64,000 nt of DNA, taken from the NCBI GenBank assembly GCA_963796565.1, contig CAWCMA010000011.1:234131-298130 (forward strand), written 5' to 3'. Origin of the DNA: JAKAVN01 sp963796565. GTDB lineage: Bacteria > Desulfobacterota > Binatia > Binatales > Binataceae. The position numbers and the translations under genes are program-made. Of this stretch, positions 17,146 to 25,033 are shown piece by piece. How positions within the stretch are numbered: position 1 is the stretch's first letter; each line of letters begins with the position of its first letter. The notes below the pieces were generated by a model. That model ran no database searches, was not told where the DNA came from, and was given only the letters and a program-made list of their open reading frames with translations.

Positions 17146-18242
17146 GAACAGCGTCACAAAGTCTTATTGTAAGTAATCGCTTCGAACAGCCGGACAGCCA
17201 GCCCGATCAATTGCGCGGCATGGCGGTGGTGGGACTCGGCTACTGGGGTCCGAACTGGGTGCGCAATTTGACCCAGGTGCGCGCTGCGAAACGGCTCGTC
17301 TGCTGCGATCTATCGCCCGAGCGCCGTGACCGGATTGGCCAGCTCTATCCGAATGTCGAGCTCAGTTCGCAATTCGACGAAATCCTGGCTGATCCTGATA
17401 TCGAAGGGGTCATCGTCGCCACCCCGGTCAATACGCACTACGAAATCGCCCGGCGCTGCCTGGACCGCGGCAAGTCAGTGCTGGTCGAAAAGCCTCTGGC
17501 TACTTCGCAGCTGCACGCGTCCGACCTGGTACAGCGCGCACGCGACAACGGCCAAGTACTGATGGTCGGACATACCTTTGAATACAGCGCTCCGGTACTG
17601 AAGATCCGCAAGATTCTCGAGTCCGGCGAGCTCGGTCAGGTCCTGTACGTGAGCTCGACTCGCGCCAATCTCGGTCTCTTCCAGCATCATGTCAATGTGG
17701 TATGGGACCTCGCCACTCATGACATATCGATTATTCTGATGCTGCTCGGCCTGATGCCGCAGCAGGTGAGTTGCCAGGGACAGAGCCACTACAAGACGGG
17801 CGAGGAGGATGTCGCTTTGCTCACTCTTCGCTTCACCAACGACATAATGGCGTTCGTGCACGTGAGCTGGCTCGATCCGAACAAGATTAGGCAAATGACC
17901 ATTGTCGGCTCGCGCAAGATGCTCGTTTACGATGACACCGCGGTCCAGGAAAAAATACGCATCTACGACAAGGGAGTGAATGTCAGCCGGTACTATGATA
18001 CCTACGGCGACTTTCAGTTCTCCTACCGCTACGGCGACATTACCATACCGCGAATCGAAGAGAGCGAGCCGCTCAAATCCGAGTGCGAACACTTCGTCGA
18101 ATGCATACGCAACAGCAGCGTTCCGGCTACCGACGGAATAAATGGACTGCGCGTGGTCAGCGTGCTCGAAGCCGCGAACAAATCAATGCGCCGCGGCGGC
18201 CAGCCGACGCCGATCGAAATCCCGATGGGTTGGCAGAAATGA
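17142..18242 (+). CDS. Gfo/Idh/MocA oxidoreductase, WlbA/WbpB-like UDP-sugar 3-dehydrogenase
   Basis: This 366-residue NAD-dependent dehydrogenase has an N-terminal Rossmann motif VGLGYWGPN (near residue 30) and the EKPLATS block typical of the Gfo/Idh/MocA family. Further motifs are VGHTFEYSAPVLKI and WDLATHDISI, whose His/Asp positions are usual for WlbA/WbpB enzymes. It is followed by an acetyltransferase and an aminotransferase of the matching pathway. The likely reaction is oxidation of C3 of UDP-N-acetylglucosaminuronic acid. This assignment rests on neighbours as much as sequence. The start overlaps the preceding stop. Confidence 0.82.
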   Translation: MRTASQSLIVSNRFEQPDSQPDQLRGMAVVGLGYWGPNWVRNLTQVRAAKRLVCCDLSPERRDRIGQLYPNVELSSQFDEILADPDIEGVIVATPVNTHYEIARRCLDRGKSVLVEKPLATSQLHASDLVQRARDNGQVLMVGHTFEYSAPVLKIRKILESGELGQVLYVSSTRANLGLFQHHVNVVWDLATHDISIILMLLGLMPQQVSCQGQSHYKTGEEDVALLTLRFTNDIMAFVHVSWLDPNKIRQMTIVGSRKMLVYDDTAVQEKIRIYDKGVNVSRYYDTYGDFQFSYRYGDITIPRIEESEPLKSECEHFVECIRNSSVPATDGINGLRVVSVLEAANKSMRRGGQPTPIEIPMGWQK

Positions 18243-18766
18243 AGACACGCAACTTTGGTCCGTACAGCAGCGTGGCCGAAGACGTCCGCCTGGGAGAGCG
18301 CGTGCGCCTGAGCGCATTCGTGAATCTCTATGGATGCGAGGTCGGCGACGACTCACGGTTGGGGGCGTTCGTCGAGGTTCAGCGCGACGCGACAATCGGC
18401 CGGCGCTGCAAAATTTCAAGCCACTCGTTCATATGCAGCGGCGTGAAGATCGAGGATGAAGTCTTCATCGGTCACGGTGTCATCTTCATCAACGACCGGC
18501 GTCCGCGCGCCACAAAGGAAAACGGAGCGCTCCAGACCGAGGATGACTGGGAGTTGGAGCACACACTGGTGCGGCGCGGCGCTTCGATCGGTAGTGGCGC
18601 GATCGTCATGTGTGGAGTGGAGATCGGCGAGGGTGCACTGGTCGGCGCCGGAGCGCTGGTCACGCATGACGTGGCCCCCGGCGCGACAGTAATCGGCAGC
18701 CCGGCGCGTGTTCGAATGATCGCCAGAGCAGAAGGGGGGGTGTCAGGTGAGAATCAAATTCGTTGA
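18239..18766 (+). CDS. UDP-sugar N-acetyltransferase, WlbB/WbpD-like (left-handed beta-helix)
   Basis: This 175-residue hexapeptide-repeat acyltransferase starts at ATG 18239 (ATGA overlap). Repeats run through the protein (SVAEDVRLGERVRLSAF, ASIGSGAIVMCGVEIGEGA, LVGAGALVTHDV). The segment GVIFINDRRPRA, followed by LQTEDDW, is the hallmark of the WlbB/WbpD group, which acetylates the 3-amino group of UDP-2-acetamido-3-amino-2,3-dideoxyglucuronate. Length fits the family (about 190). A longer reading from 18083 is only the shadow of the upstream gene. Confidence 0.85.
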   Translation: MKTRNFGPYSSVAEDVRLGERVRLSAFVNLYGCEVGDDSRLGAFVEVQRDATIGRRCKISSHSFICSGVKIEDEVFIGHGVIFINDRRPRATKENGALQTEDDWELEHTLVRRGASIGSGAIVMCGVEIGEGALVGAGALVTHDVAPGATVIGSPARVRMIARAEGGVSGENQIR

Positions 18767-19883
18767 TCTTGCGGCGCAGGACGCCGAAATATCCGATGAC
18801 GTTGAGCGGCGCTTTAGCGAAGTCAAGGACGCGACGGCGTACGTTGGCGGTCCCACGGTGGCGGCCTTCGAGCGCGAATTTGCGGAGTTTCTGGGCGTCC
18901 GCAACGTTGTGGGAGTCGCCAGCGGCACCGACGCTCTGCGCCTGGCTCTGGCCGCAATGGGTATCGGCGCCGGTGACGGAGTAATCACGTCACCGATGAC
19001 CTTCATTGCGACGGTCGCGGCAATAGTGCAGAGCGGAGCGCACCCGGTCTTCGTCGATATTGACTATGAAACCGGAAATCTCAGCGTCCCGGCCCTGCTC
19101 CAGCATCTCGATACCCATCGGTCCGAGTCTTCGAAGGGCGTTCGAGCGATTCTGCCGGTCGACCTCTATGGTCTGCCGGCGCCGATGCCAGAATTGCGGG
19201 AGATAGCAAATCGCCATCATCTTGGACTGCTGGAGGATTCCTGCCAGGCGCACGGCGCGAGAATCAGGATGGGCGACCAATGGATGATGTCGGGCGACGG
19301 GGTCGCGGATGCGAGTTGTTTCAGCTTTTATCCGGGCAAAAATCTGGGTGCGTGGGGCGACGGCGGGGCGGTAACGAGCAACGACGACGCGCTCGCCGGC
19401 AAGGTGCGCAAGCTGCGCGATCACGGTCGGGTGTCCCATTACGAACATAGCGAGATCGGCTGCAACTCCAGGCTCGATTCACTTCAGGCGGCGGTGCTTT
19501 CGTCCAAGCTTTCGCGGCTGGCTGATTGGAACCGTCGCCGCCGCACAATCGCCGCCTTGTATGGTGAGCTGTTGGCAGGCACCGATCTCGAGCTGCCGCG
19601 CGAGGCCGAGGGCTTCGAGTCCTGTTATCATCTTTACGTGGTGCGCACCGCGCATCGAGATCGGATTGGACAGGCGCTGACGGAGGCGGATATCGCCTGG
19701 GGCATTCACTATCCGATCCCGCTTCATTTGCAGCCGGCTTGCCGGTTTCTCGGCTACCAGCCCGGAGATCTGCCCGCGGCGGAAAAATTTGCCGCCCGCG
19801 TAATCTCGTTGCCGATGCATCCACATCTTCGCGATGAAGAAGTCGAGGAGATTGCGCAGGTCGTTCGCAGCGCGATCGCATAA
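18747..19883 (+). CDS. DegT/DnrJ/EryC1 aminotransferase, WlbC/WbpE-like
   Basis: This 378-residue PLP-dependent sugar aminotransferase opens with IKFVDLAAQ and contains the GGPTVAAFEREFAEFLG segment, GVASGTDALRLAL, EDSCQAHGA and the PLP lysine in SFYPGKNLGAWGDGG. In this pathway the enzyme transfers an amino group from glutamate to C3 of the 3-keto sugar nucleotide. The GTG start at 18747 overlaps the acetyltransferase by 20 bases, showing tight operon packing. Family assignment is secure; the exact substrate is inferred from neighbours. Confidence 0.87.
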   Translation: MRIKFVDLAAQDAEISDDVERRFSEVKDATAYVGGPTVAAFEREFAEFLGVRNVVGVASGTDALRLALAAMGIGAGDGVITSPMTFIATVAAIVQSGAHPVFVDIDYETGNLSVPALLQHLDTHRSESSKGVRAILPVDLYGLPAPMPELREIANRHHLGLLEDSCQAHGARIRMGDQWMMSGDGVADASCFSFYPGKNLGAWGDGGAVTSNDDALAGKVRKLRDHGRVSHYEHSEIGCNSRLDSLQAAVLSSKLSRLADWNRRRRTIAALYGELLAGTDLELPREAEGFESCYHLYVVRTAHRDRIGQALTEADIAWGIHYPIPLHLQPACRFLGYQPGDLPAAEKFAARVISLPMHPHLRDEEVEEIAQVVRSAIA

Positions 19884-19892
19884 TAGGCAGTC

Positions 19893-21332
19893 ATGTTCGC
19901 AGGCGAACAGCGCAGGCAGAAAGCCATTTTTGCGATTGTAGACGCGATCGCGATACTGATCGCGTTTCGTGGCGCGCTCGCGCTGCATGATCCATATCAC
20001 CTTATGACGGCGCGGCTCCATCAAGCCAACCCGTCGCTAGTCTACGGCGCCATCATCGTGCTCGTTGGCATGTGGCTGATGGTATTTCACGCCTGCGATC
20101 TATACCGCTTTAGAAGCGGCGGCGTGCGTGAACTGGCGCACATCGTTAAGGCTTGCATGATCGCAACCGCGCTAAGCCTGTTGCTTGGGTACTTCGCACA
20201 TCTGACTGACGTTCCGCGATTGCTCATTGGGACCGGATTTCTGCTCAGTATCGGCCTGGTGGTGCTCGGCCGCACGGTTACGCGCGATCTGATCCGATCG
20301 CTGTATGCCGATCCCAAGATTACCATCCCGCTCGCGATCGTCGGTTTCACGCCGCTGGCTCACTTCCTGTGTGATCAGATTGTTGAGGATCTGAGTCAAT
20401 ACGAATTTCTCGGGTTTTTCGATGATCATGCGCTCGCGAATGCGGCCCATCGAGGTTTCCCGGTGCTTGGGGCGACGACGAGGATCGGAACGCTCAGGGC
20501 GGCGCATCCGAATCTCGAAGTCATTATCGTGTGCGCCGATGAAGCGGACGAGGACTGCCGCAACGTAATCCGGACGTGCGAGGCAAGCCGCGTTCGATGG
20601 CGAATGGTGCCGCCCCTTTGGCGCTCGATACCTGGGGCTCTGCGCTTCGATCTAATTGGCGGCGTCCCGCTGCTCGGTCCCAGTTCATCGAACATCGAAG
20701 GGCTCAACTTTATTCTCAAGCGGGTCTTCGATGTTGTGGTCGCGGGCGCCGCGCTGGCCGTCGCGCTACCCGTGATGCTGCTGGTGAGCGTTGCAATCTG
20801 GATGTTTGACGGACGGCCGATTCTGTTTCGCCAGAGGCGCGTCGGAATCCGCGGCGAAACCTTCGAATTGTTGAAGTTTCGAACCATGCGTCCGGGCAGC
20901 GACAGCATCCACCGCGAATACGTGCGTAACTGGATAACTGTAAATGGCGATGCCAAACTCAGTGACTCCGATGGCACAAAAGTCTTCAAACTGGTGAACG
21001 ACCCGCGCGTGACCGGGATTGGACGGATACTGCGCCAGTTTTGTCTCGACGAAATGCCACAGTTGATAAACGTGCTGCGCGGCGAGATGAGCCTGGTGGG
21101 GCCGCGACCTGCACTGCCCTACGAGATCGAGTTATATCAGGATTGGCACAAGCGCAGACTCGAAGGTTTGCCGGGAATCACCGGGCTTTGGCAAGTGGGA
21201 GGGCGTAACCAGCTCGGCTTCGACGAGATGGTACGACTGGACATCGAATACCTTGATGGCTGGAGCTTAAGCGAAGATCTTAGAATTCTGCTCCGAACAA
21301 TTCCCGCGGTATTGTACGGGTCCGGTTATTGA
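19893..21332 (+). CDS. Undecaprenyl-phosphate sugar phosphotransferase (WcaJ/WbaP type)
   Basis: This 479-residue polyprenyl glycosylphosphotransferase has four or five N-terminal membrane helices, a central nucleotide-binding-like domain (VLGATTRIGTLRAAHP) and a C-terminal Bac_transf catalytic domain. That domain starts with a re-entrant helix (KRVFDVVVAGAALAVALPV) and continues with FRQRRVGIRGETFELLKFRTM, LDEMPQLINVLRGEMSLVGPRP and PGITGLWQVGGRN. It starts polymer synthesis by moving sugar-1-phosphate from a UDP-sugar to undecaprenyl phosphate. It is the last closely spaced gene of the first operon segment. Confidence 0.92.
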   Translation: MFAGEQRRQKAIFAIVDAIAILIAFRGALALHDPYHLMTARLHQANPSLVYGAIIVLVGMWLMVFHACDLYRFRSGGVRELAHIVKACMIATALSLLLGYFAHLTDVPRLLIGTGFLLSIGLVVLGRTVTRDLIRSLYADPKITIPLAIVGFTPLAHFLCDQIVEDLSQYEFLGFFDDHALANAAHRGFPVLGATTRIGTLRAAHPNLEVIIVCADEADEDCRNVIRTCEASRVRWRMVPPLWRSIPGALRFDLIGGVPLLGPSSSNIEGLNFILKRVFDVVVAGAALAVALPVMLLVSVAIWMFDGRPILFRQRRVGIRGETFELLKFRTMRPGSDSIHREYVRNWITVNGDAKLSDSDGTKVFKLVNDPRVTGIGRILRQFCLDEMPQLINVLRGEMSLVGPRPALPYEIELYQDWHKRRLEGLPGITGLWQVGGRNQLGFDEMVRLDIEYLDGWSLSEDLRILLRTIPAVLYGSGY

Positions 21333-21471
21333 TCACTAAGGTTGTTTGGGTCGAAGGTAGAGCAGGGTCAGGTCGGAAACTGCAATTAGCTAAACGCATG
21401 CGGTATGTAACGATAGTCGCCGCTTACAAGGCGGCTGTCGACTTAGTTCTGAAGACGGAGGAATCGAGAAT

Positions 21472-22287
21472 ATGAATCGAGGCAAGCCACTAGTCGTTGG
21501 TCTTGGTGAAGTGGGCGGGGCGCTCAGGCAGGTCCTCGAGGCGAATGGTCCTGTGTGGCTCCTTGACGTCGAACCAGTTGAAATAACCGGACCGATCAGC
21601 GTGATGCACGTATGCTTCCCGTTTCAGCAACGACGAGGCTTCGTGCCGGCGGTGGTTGAGCGGATCAAGCAGTTAGCACCGTCCCTGACCGTAATCAACA
21701 GCACCGTATTGCCTGGCACTACTCGATCCATCGCTTCGGCCACTGGCTCTGCGGTTGCATACAGCCCAATCAGAGGCAAGCACGCAAAGATGGTCGAAGA
21801 CCTGCGACACTATACCAAGTTCGTCGCTTCTCCCGATCCTGAGACAGCGCAGCGGGCCGAAGAGCATTTCCGTTCGCTCGGCATGAAAACCTCGATTATG
21901 GCCGAGCCCGAAACGCTGGAACTCGCTAAACTAGGCGAGACCACCTATTTTGGGATCCAAATTGCCTTCGCGCAGGAATTGAATCGCTATGCCGAGCGTG
22001 TCGGCGGACAGTATTCGGAGGCGGTGAAGTTTTTCGAAGAAGTCGATTTCTTGCCCCGGGTAAACTATTTCCCGGGTTTCATTGGCGGACATTGTGTGAT
22101 TCCGAATATCGATTTGCTGCTGGAGATAGAAGGCTCTCCTCTGCTGGACGCTATTTTGGAATCGAATGTGCGACGCGCGGAGGAATTGAAAAAGAAGACG
22201 ACCAACAACGGAACCAATAAATCAATTCGGCGCATCGGTCTGAACGGTATTTCGGATAGACTCGCCGACCCATCCCACGAAAAGTAG
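21472..22287 (+). CDS. Short UDP-glucose/GDP-mannose dehydrogenase family protein
   Basis: The 271-residue protein has a Rossmann start (LVVGLGEVGGALRQVL), INSTVLPGTT, the central helix block ELAKLGETTYFGIQIAFAQE and the active-site Cys in GFIGGHCVIPN near residue 208, the counterpart of the catalytic GGxCxPxD of UDP-sugar 6-dehydrogenases. The family is normally about 430 residues with a C-terminal UDP-binding domain, and that domain is missing. It could supply the 6-carboxyl group (UDP-GlcNAc to UDP-GlcNAcA) for the diacetamido-uronic acid route, or be a reduced relative with another role. A strong Shine-Dalgarno (GGAGGAA) precedes ATG 21472. Confidence 0.75.
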   Translation: MNRGKPLVVGLGEVGGALRQVLEANGPVWLLDVEPVEITGPISVMHVCFPFQQRRGFVPAVVERIKQLAPSLTVINSTVLPGTTRSIASATGSAVAYSPIRGKHAKMVEDLRHYTKFVASPDPETAQRAEEHFRSLGMKTSIMAEPETLELAKLGETTYFGIQIAFAQELNRYAERVGGQYSEAVKFFEEVDFLPRVNYFPGFIGGHCVIPNIDLLLEIEGSPLLDAILESNVRRAEELKKKTTNNGTNKSIRRIGLNGISDRLADPSHEK

Positions 22288-22334
22288 GCGGGCATTCCCG
22301 AGCAATCCAGCGATCCGAGATCTGGCGGCGGGTC

Positions 22335-22637
22335 CTAATGATGTCGCTGAGTTTCGGACGGATCGACGCGGCAACGATTGAGAAATTGCTCGACATCACT
22401 CCTGCGGAACCGCTTGACGCGTCCGATCGAGTGATACGGCAGCTCACCTCTACGAGCCAAGCGATAAATCGTCATTTCAGTGATCTGGAGCAGACTGGCC
22501 AGCTGCTTTGCGGTCAAGAACAGTGACGTACCGAGAAAGCCATTGACATCAGAATCCACTTCGGCCGCCTTTGGGCGCTGTGAGCCACCCGAGCCCTCAT
22601 TGACGCGATCGTGATCGTCATGTGTCTTTGCCATCAT
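22335..22637 (-). CDS. Helix-turn-helix excisionase-family DNA-binding protein
   Basis: This protein of about 100 residues has a C-terminal HTH_17/excisionase domain (LFLTAKQLASLLQITEMTIYRLARRGELPYHSIG followed by FRRSDVEQFL). The N-terminal 45 residues are charged and low in structure. Start choice: ATG 22637 (paired with ATG 22634) follows GGAAGG and GAAGGG; an in-frame ATG at 22673 is an alternative. No recombinase lies near it, so it may be a local transcription regulator of the polysaccharide locus rather than a phage excisionase. It is convergent with the short dehydrogenase. Confidence 0.78.
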   Translation of the reverse strand: MMAKTHDDHDRVNEGSGGSQRPKAAEVDSDVNGFLGTSLFLTAKQLASLLQITEMTIYRLARRGELPYHSIGRVKRFRRSDVEQFLNRCRVDPSETQRHH

Positions 22638-22838
22638 TGCACCCTTCCATCCTTCCTGCGAGCCAGAATTCATTCTTCGTTCATATCGAGTGATTTGTCA
22701 ACCTTCGGGATGATTTGACTGCACCGGAGGCCTGAAAGGCCATAGAATGCCAGCATTGGGCTCGTTTTCACGGAGATGACATGCGTTGAAGCTCAGGATT
22801 CAGCAAATCTAGGCAATTTTTTGCTATATTTACTTATC

Positions 22839-22867
22839 TTGACCCAATTCCGGATTTCGGTAATTAT
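22839..22867 (+). promoter_or_regulatory. Possible sigma-70-type promoter upstream of small regulator
   Basis: TTGACC at 22839-22844, a 17-base spacer and AATTAT at 22862-22867 lie 73 bases before the 22940 start in an AT-rich patch. Five of six and four of six consensus positions match. A nearby palindrome GGCCT-gaa-AGGCC (about 22730-22742) may end the minus-strand side or be an operator. Confidence 0.4.
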
Positions 22868-22939
22868 GAACGGTGACGGCAGGGGATCTCTCAACGGCTG
22901 ATATCAATCCTTAGCGGGCGTGGACTCTTTAAAGAAGAG

Positions 22940-23212
22940 ATGAATCAAACTCATATGGATCACTTGCAACGGGCCACAGACGCGATCAAGGTCACGGTCA
23001 TCCTCTCAAACCAGCAGATTGTTTTCCTGGACAAGCTGGCGAACGAAATACGGGCCAGAAACGGCGCGATTGTGAGGCGAACAGGCGTGATTCGCGCACT
23101 GGTCGACGCTTTGGCGGAAGCTACCCTGGACGTAACCGCCGCGCGCTCGGAGCAGGATCTGCGATACCTTTTCTCGACTTTGCTTCACGAAAGTTCCGCT
23201 CGGTTGGAATAG
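22940..23212 (+). CDS. Small ribbon-helix-helix-like protein
   Basis: This 90-residue protein has a central segment, IKVTVILSNQQIVFLDKLA, followed by TGVIRALVDALAEA. It has the beta-strand then two-helix pattern of CopG/MetJ-type (ribbon-helix-helix) DNA-binding proteins. It has no signal peptide and no membrane helix. It starts ten bases before the O-antigen-ligase-like gene ends its leader, so the two are probably co-transcribed and it may control this part of the locus. No closer family is recognised. Confidence 0.6.
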   Translation: MNQTHMDHLQRATDAIKVTVILSNQQIVFLDKLANEIRARNGAIVRRTGVIRALVDALAEATLDVTAARSEQDLRYLFSTLLHESSARLE

Positions 23213-23222
23213 CGATTCCTAA

Positions 23223-24788
23223 ATGCCTACGTCCCTAGACCATCAGCGCAAGATCGCTATCACCTTTGGCCCGGTTCGAAAGCACTTTCCGGCCTCGCAC
23301 GGCCTGAAGCCGGTTGCTGCAGCGGGGATCGCCTTGGCGGTCCTTGCAGCGTTCTCTTGCACCGTTGTGGGCCCCCTTAGCGGCCTCACCATCGCGTTGA
23401 CCGGTATCGTCGGTGCGATCTTCCTGGCGTGGAGCGCTACCTACACAACACGCCATCACGAATGGCTGCTCTTCGCGCTGCTGATGATCGAGGTGTTAAC
23501 CTCGGCTGCCGCTATGCCGACCAGCGTCAATACCGCGGCGCGGTATGGTCTCGAGGCGCTGTTCTGCCTACCGATTGTTCCAGCCTTCGTGCGTTCCGGG
23601 GTTTGGCGCAAGGGCGGATTTCGACTTTTCCTGATGTACATGGCGTGGGCGCTGATAACGGTGAGTTATTCGCTCGCACCGATGTTTTCTCTTGGCCGAA
23701 TCGTGAATACCCTGACTTTGTTCTCAGCGGTGAGTCTGTGCGCTTCAGAGATACATGACCGGCGTGACTTGCATCGGTTTGTGAGACCGTGCGTGCTCGC
23801 CTGTTCGCTGTTGGTCGCGCTACTGGCACTCTCGGTTGCAGTTTTGCCCTCTAGTCAGGTATGGGCGAGCGACATAATACTCAATGCGGCCGGCCGCGTG
23901 ATCTGGAACGGATCGGGAGGGATGTTGCGCTTTGAGGGCTTTCTTCGTACGCCCAACGAGCTTGGCGGGGCGATGTTAACCACGGTGGCGTTCGCGCTGG
24001 TCTACTGGAGCGCGGCCTCGCGCCGCGAGAAGCTGCTGCTGGCTTCGCTAATCTTGTTCGCGAGTGGCTTTACGGCACTAGCCGACTCGCGAACTTCGCT
24101 GGCCGCTGTTTTGGTCGGCGTCGCTGCATACATTGTCTGGAAGTACCGGGTTCGCGGCCTGCTGGCGTGCGCGGGCGCGACGATGCTGATGCTGGTGGTT
24201 CTGACTATCGCGGGACATGGCGCGAAAGCGTACGTGAACCGTGGCGACGTCACCACTTTTACTGGACGTTCGGAGGTCTGGTCCTACACAGTCAATCAAA
24301 TCAAGCATCGTCCCCTTTTCGGCTATGGCTATGAAGTTGAGGGTGCGATTCTCGACCAGAGATTTCCGCTATGGTATGGACCGTGGGACGACGGCCCGCA
24401 TAGCTCTCTACACGAGAACTATCTTGCGCGTGCGGTTGGAGTGGGTATACCCGCAACACTACTATGGCTATTCATCATGTTGCGCCCCTGGATGACTCTG
24501 TTTCGCGAGAAGAGCGGCGACGCGCTCGGCCTTAAGCGGCTTGGCCTCTTCGCCGCGCTACCGGTGTTCGTGCTCAACTTCGCCGAGAGTTCCGCTGCGG
24601 ATTGCCGCTCCGCCGTCGGGATCTTGATGATCTTCGCTTGGGCAGTGGCGGAAATGCACAGGCTATCGAAAGCCGCGCCCGAGCCCGGCGCGGTGCGTGA
24701 ACTGCTTCAGTCCGACGGCCGCTCCAAAGTGCGATCTGGATCGGTGCTTGTCTTCGACCGTGGCTCTCCGTTGCCCAGGGCTGGTTGA
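23223..24788 (+). CDS. O-antigen ligase / Wzy-type polymerase family membrane protein
   Basis: This 521-residue protein has about eleven predicted membrane helices. The large periplasmic loop and following region hold the Wzy_C-family features TGRSEVWSYTVNQIKHRPLFGYG, then HSSLHENYLARAVGVGIPATLL. It would either polymerise repeat units or ligate the finished chain; these cannot be told apart by sequence alone. Since no other polymerase candidate is in the locus, a polymerase role is plausible. It lies ten bases downstream of the small ribbon-helix-helix-like gene. Confidence 0.82.
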   Translation: MPTSLDHQRKIAITFGPVRKHFPASHGLKPVAAAGIALAVLAAFSCTVVGPLSGLTIALTGIVGAIFLAWSATYTTRHHEWLLFALLMIEVLTSAAAMPTSVNTAARYGLEALFCLPIVPAFVRSGVWRKGGFRLFLMYMAWALITVSYSLAPMFSLGRIVNTLTLFSAVSLCASEIHDRRDLHRFVRPCVLACSLLVALLALSVAVLPSSQVWASDIILNAAGRVIWNGSGGMLRFEGFLRTPNELGGAMLTTVAFALVYWSAASRREKLLLASLILFASGFTALADSRTSLAAVLVGVAAYIVWKYRVRGLLACAGATMLMLVVLTIAGHGAKAYVNRGDVTTFTGRSEVWSYTVNQIKHRPLFGYGYEVEGAILDQRFPLWYGPWDDGPHSSLHENYLARAVGVGIPATLLWLFIMLRPWMTLFREKSGDALGLKRLGLFAALPVFVLNFAESSAADCRSAVGILMIFAWAVAEMHRLSKAAPEPGAVRELLQSDGRSKVRSGSVLVFDRGSPLPRAG

Positions 24789-25033
24789 ATCTGACCACAT
24801 ATGGCCGCGAAGCGATCGTGCCTTGGCCGTATGTTTCTTATCGGCTGTGGGCCGCATCTTGTGGCACAGGATTTTCTGAGCCGCCGCCGAATTGCGTTTC
24901 GCAATAGAGCATCTTTTCACTAGCCAAATCGTACAAGCCACTTTAATGCTGTCGTCAACTTTGCCATCTTAAACGGTGACCGCGTACGATTTCAGCGTAG
25001 CGCCGAACGGCGAGCGTGTGGGAGGCCTGTCTG

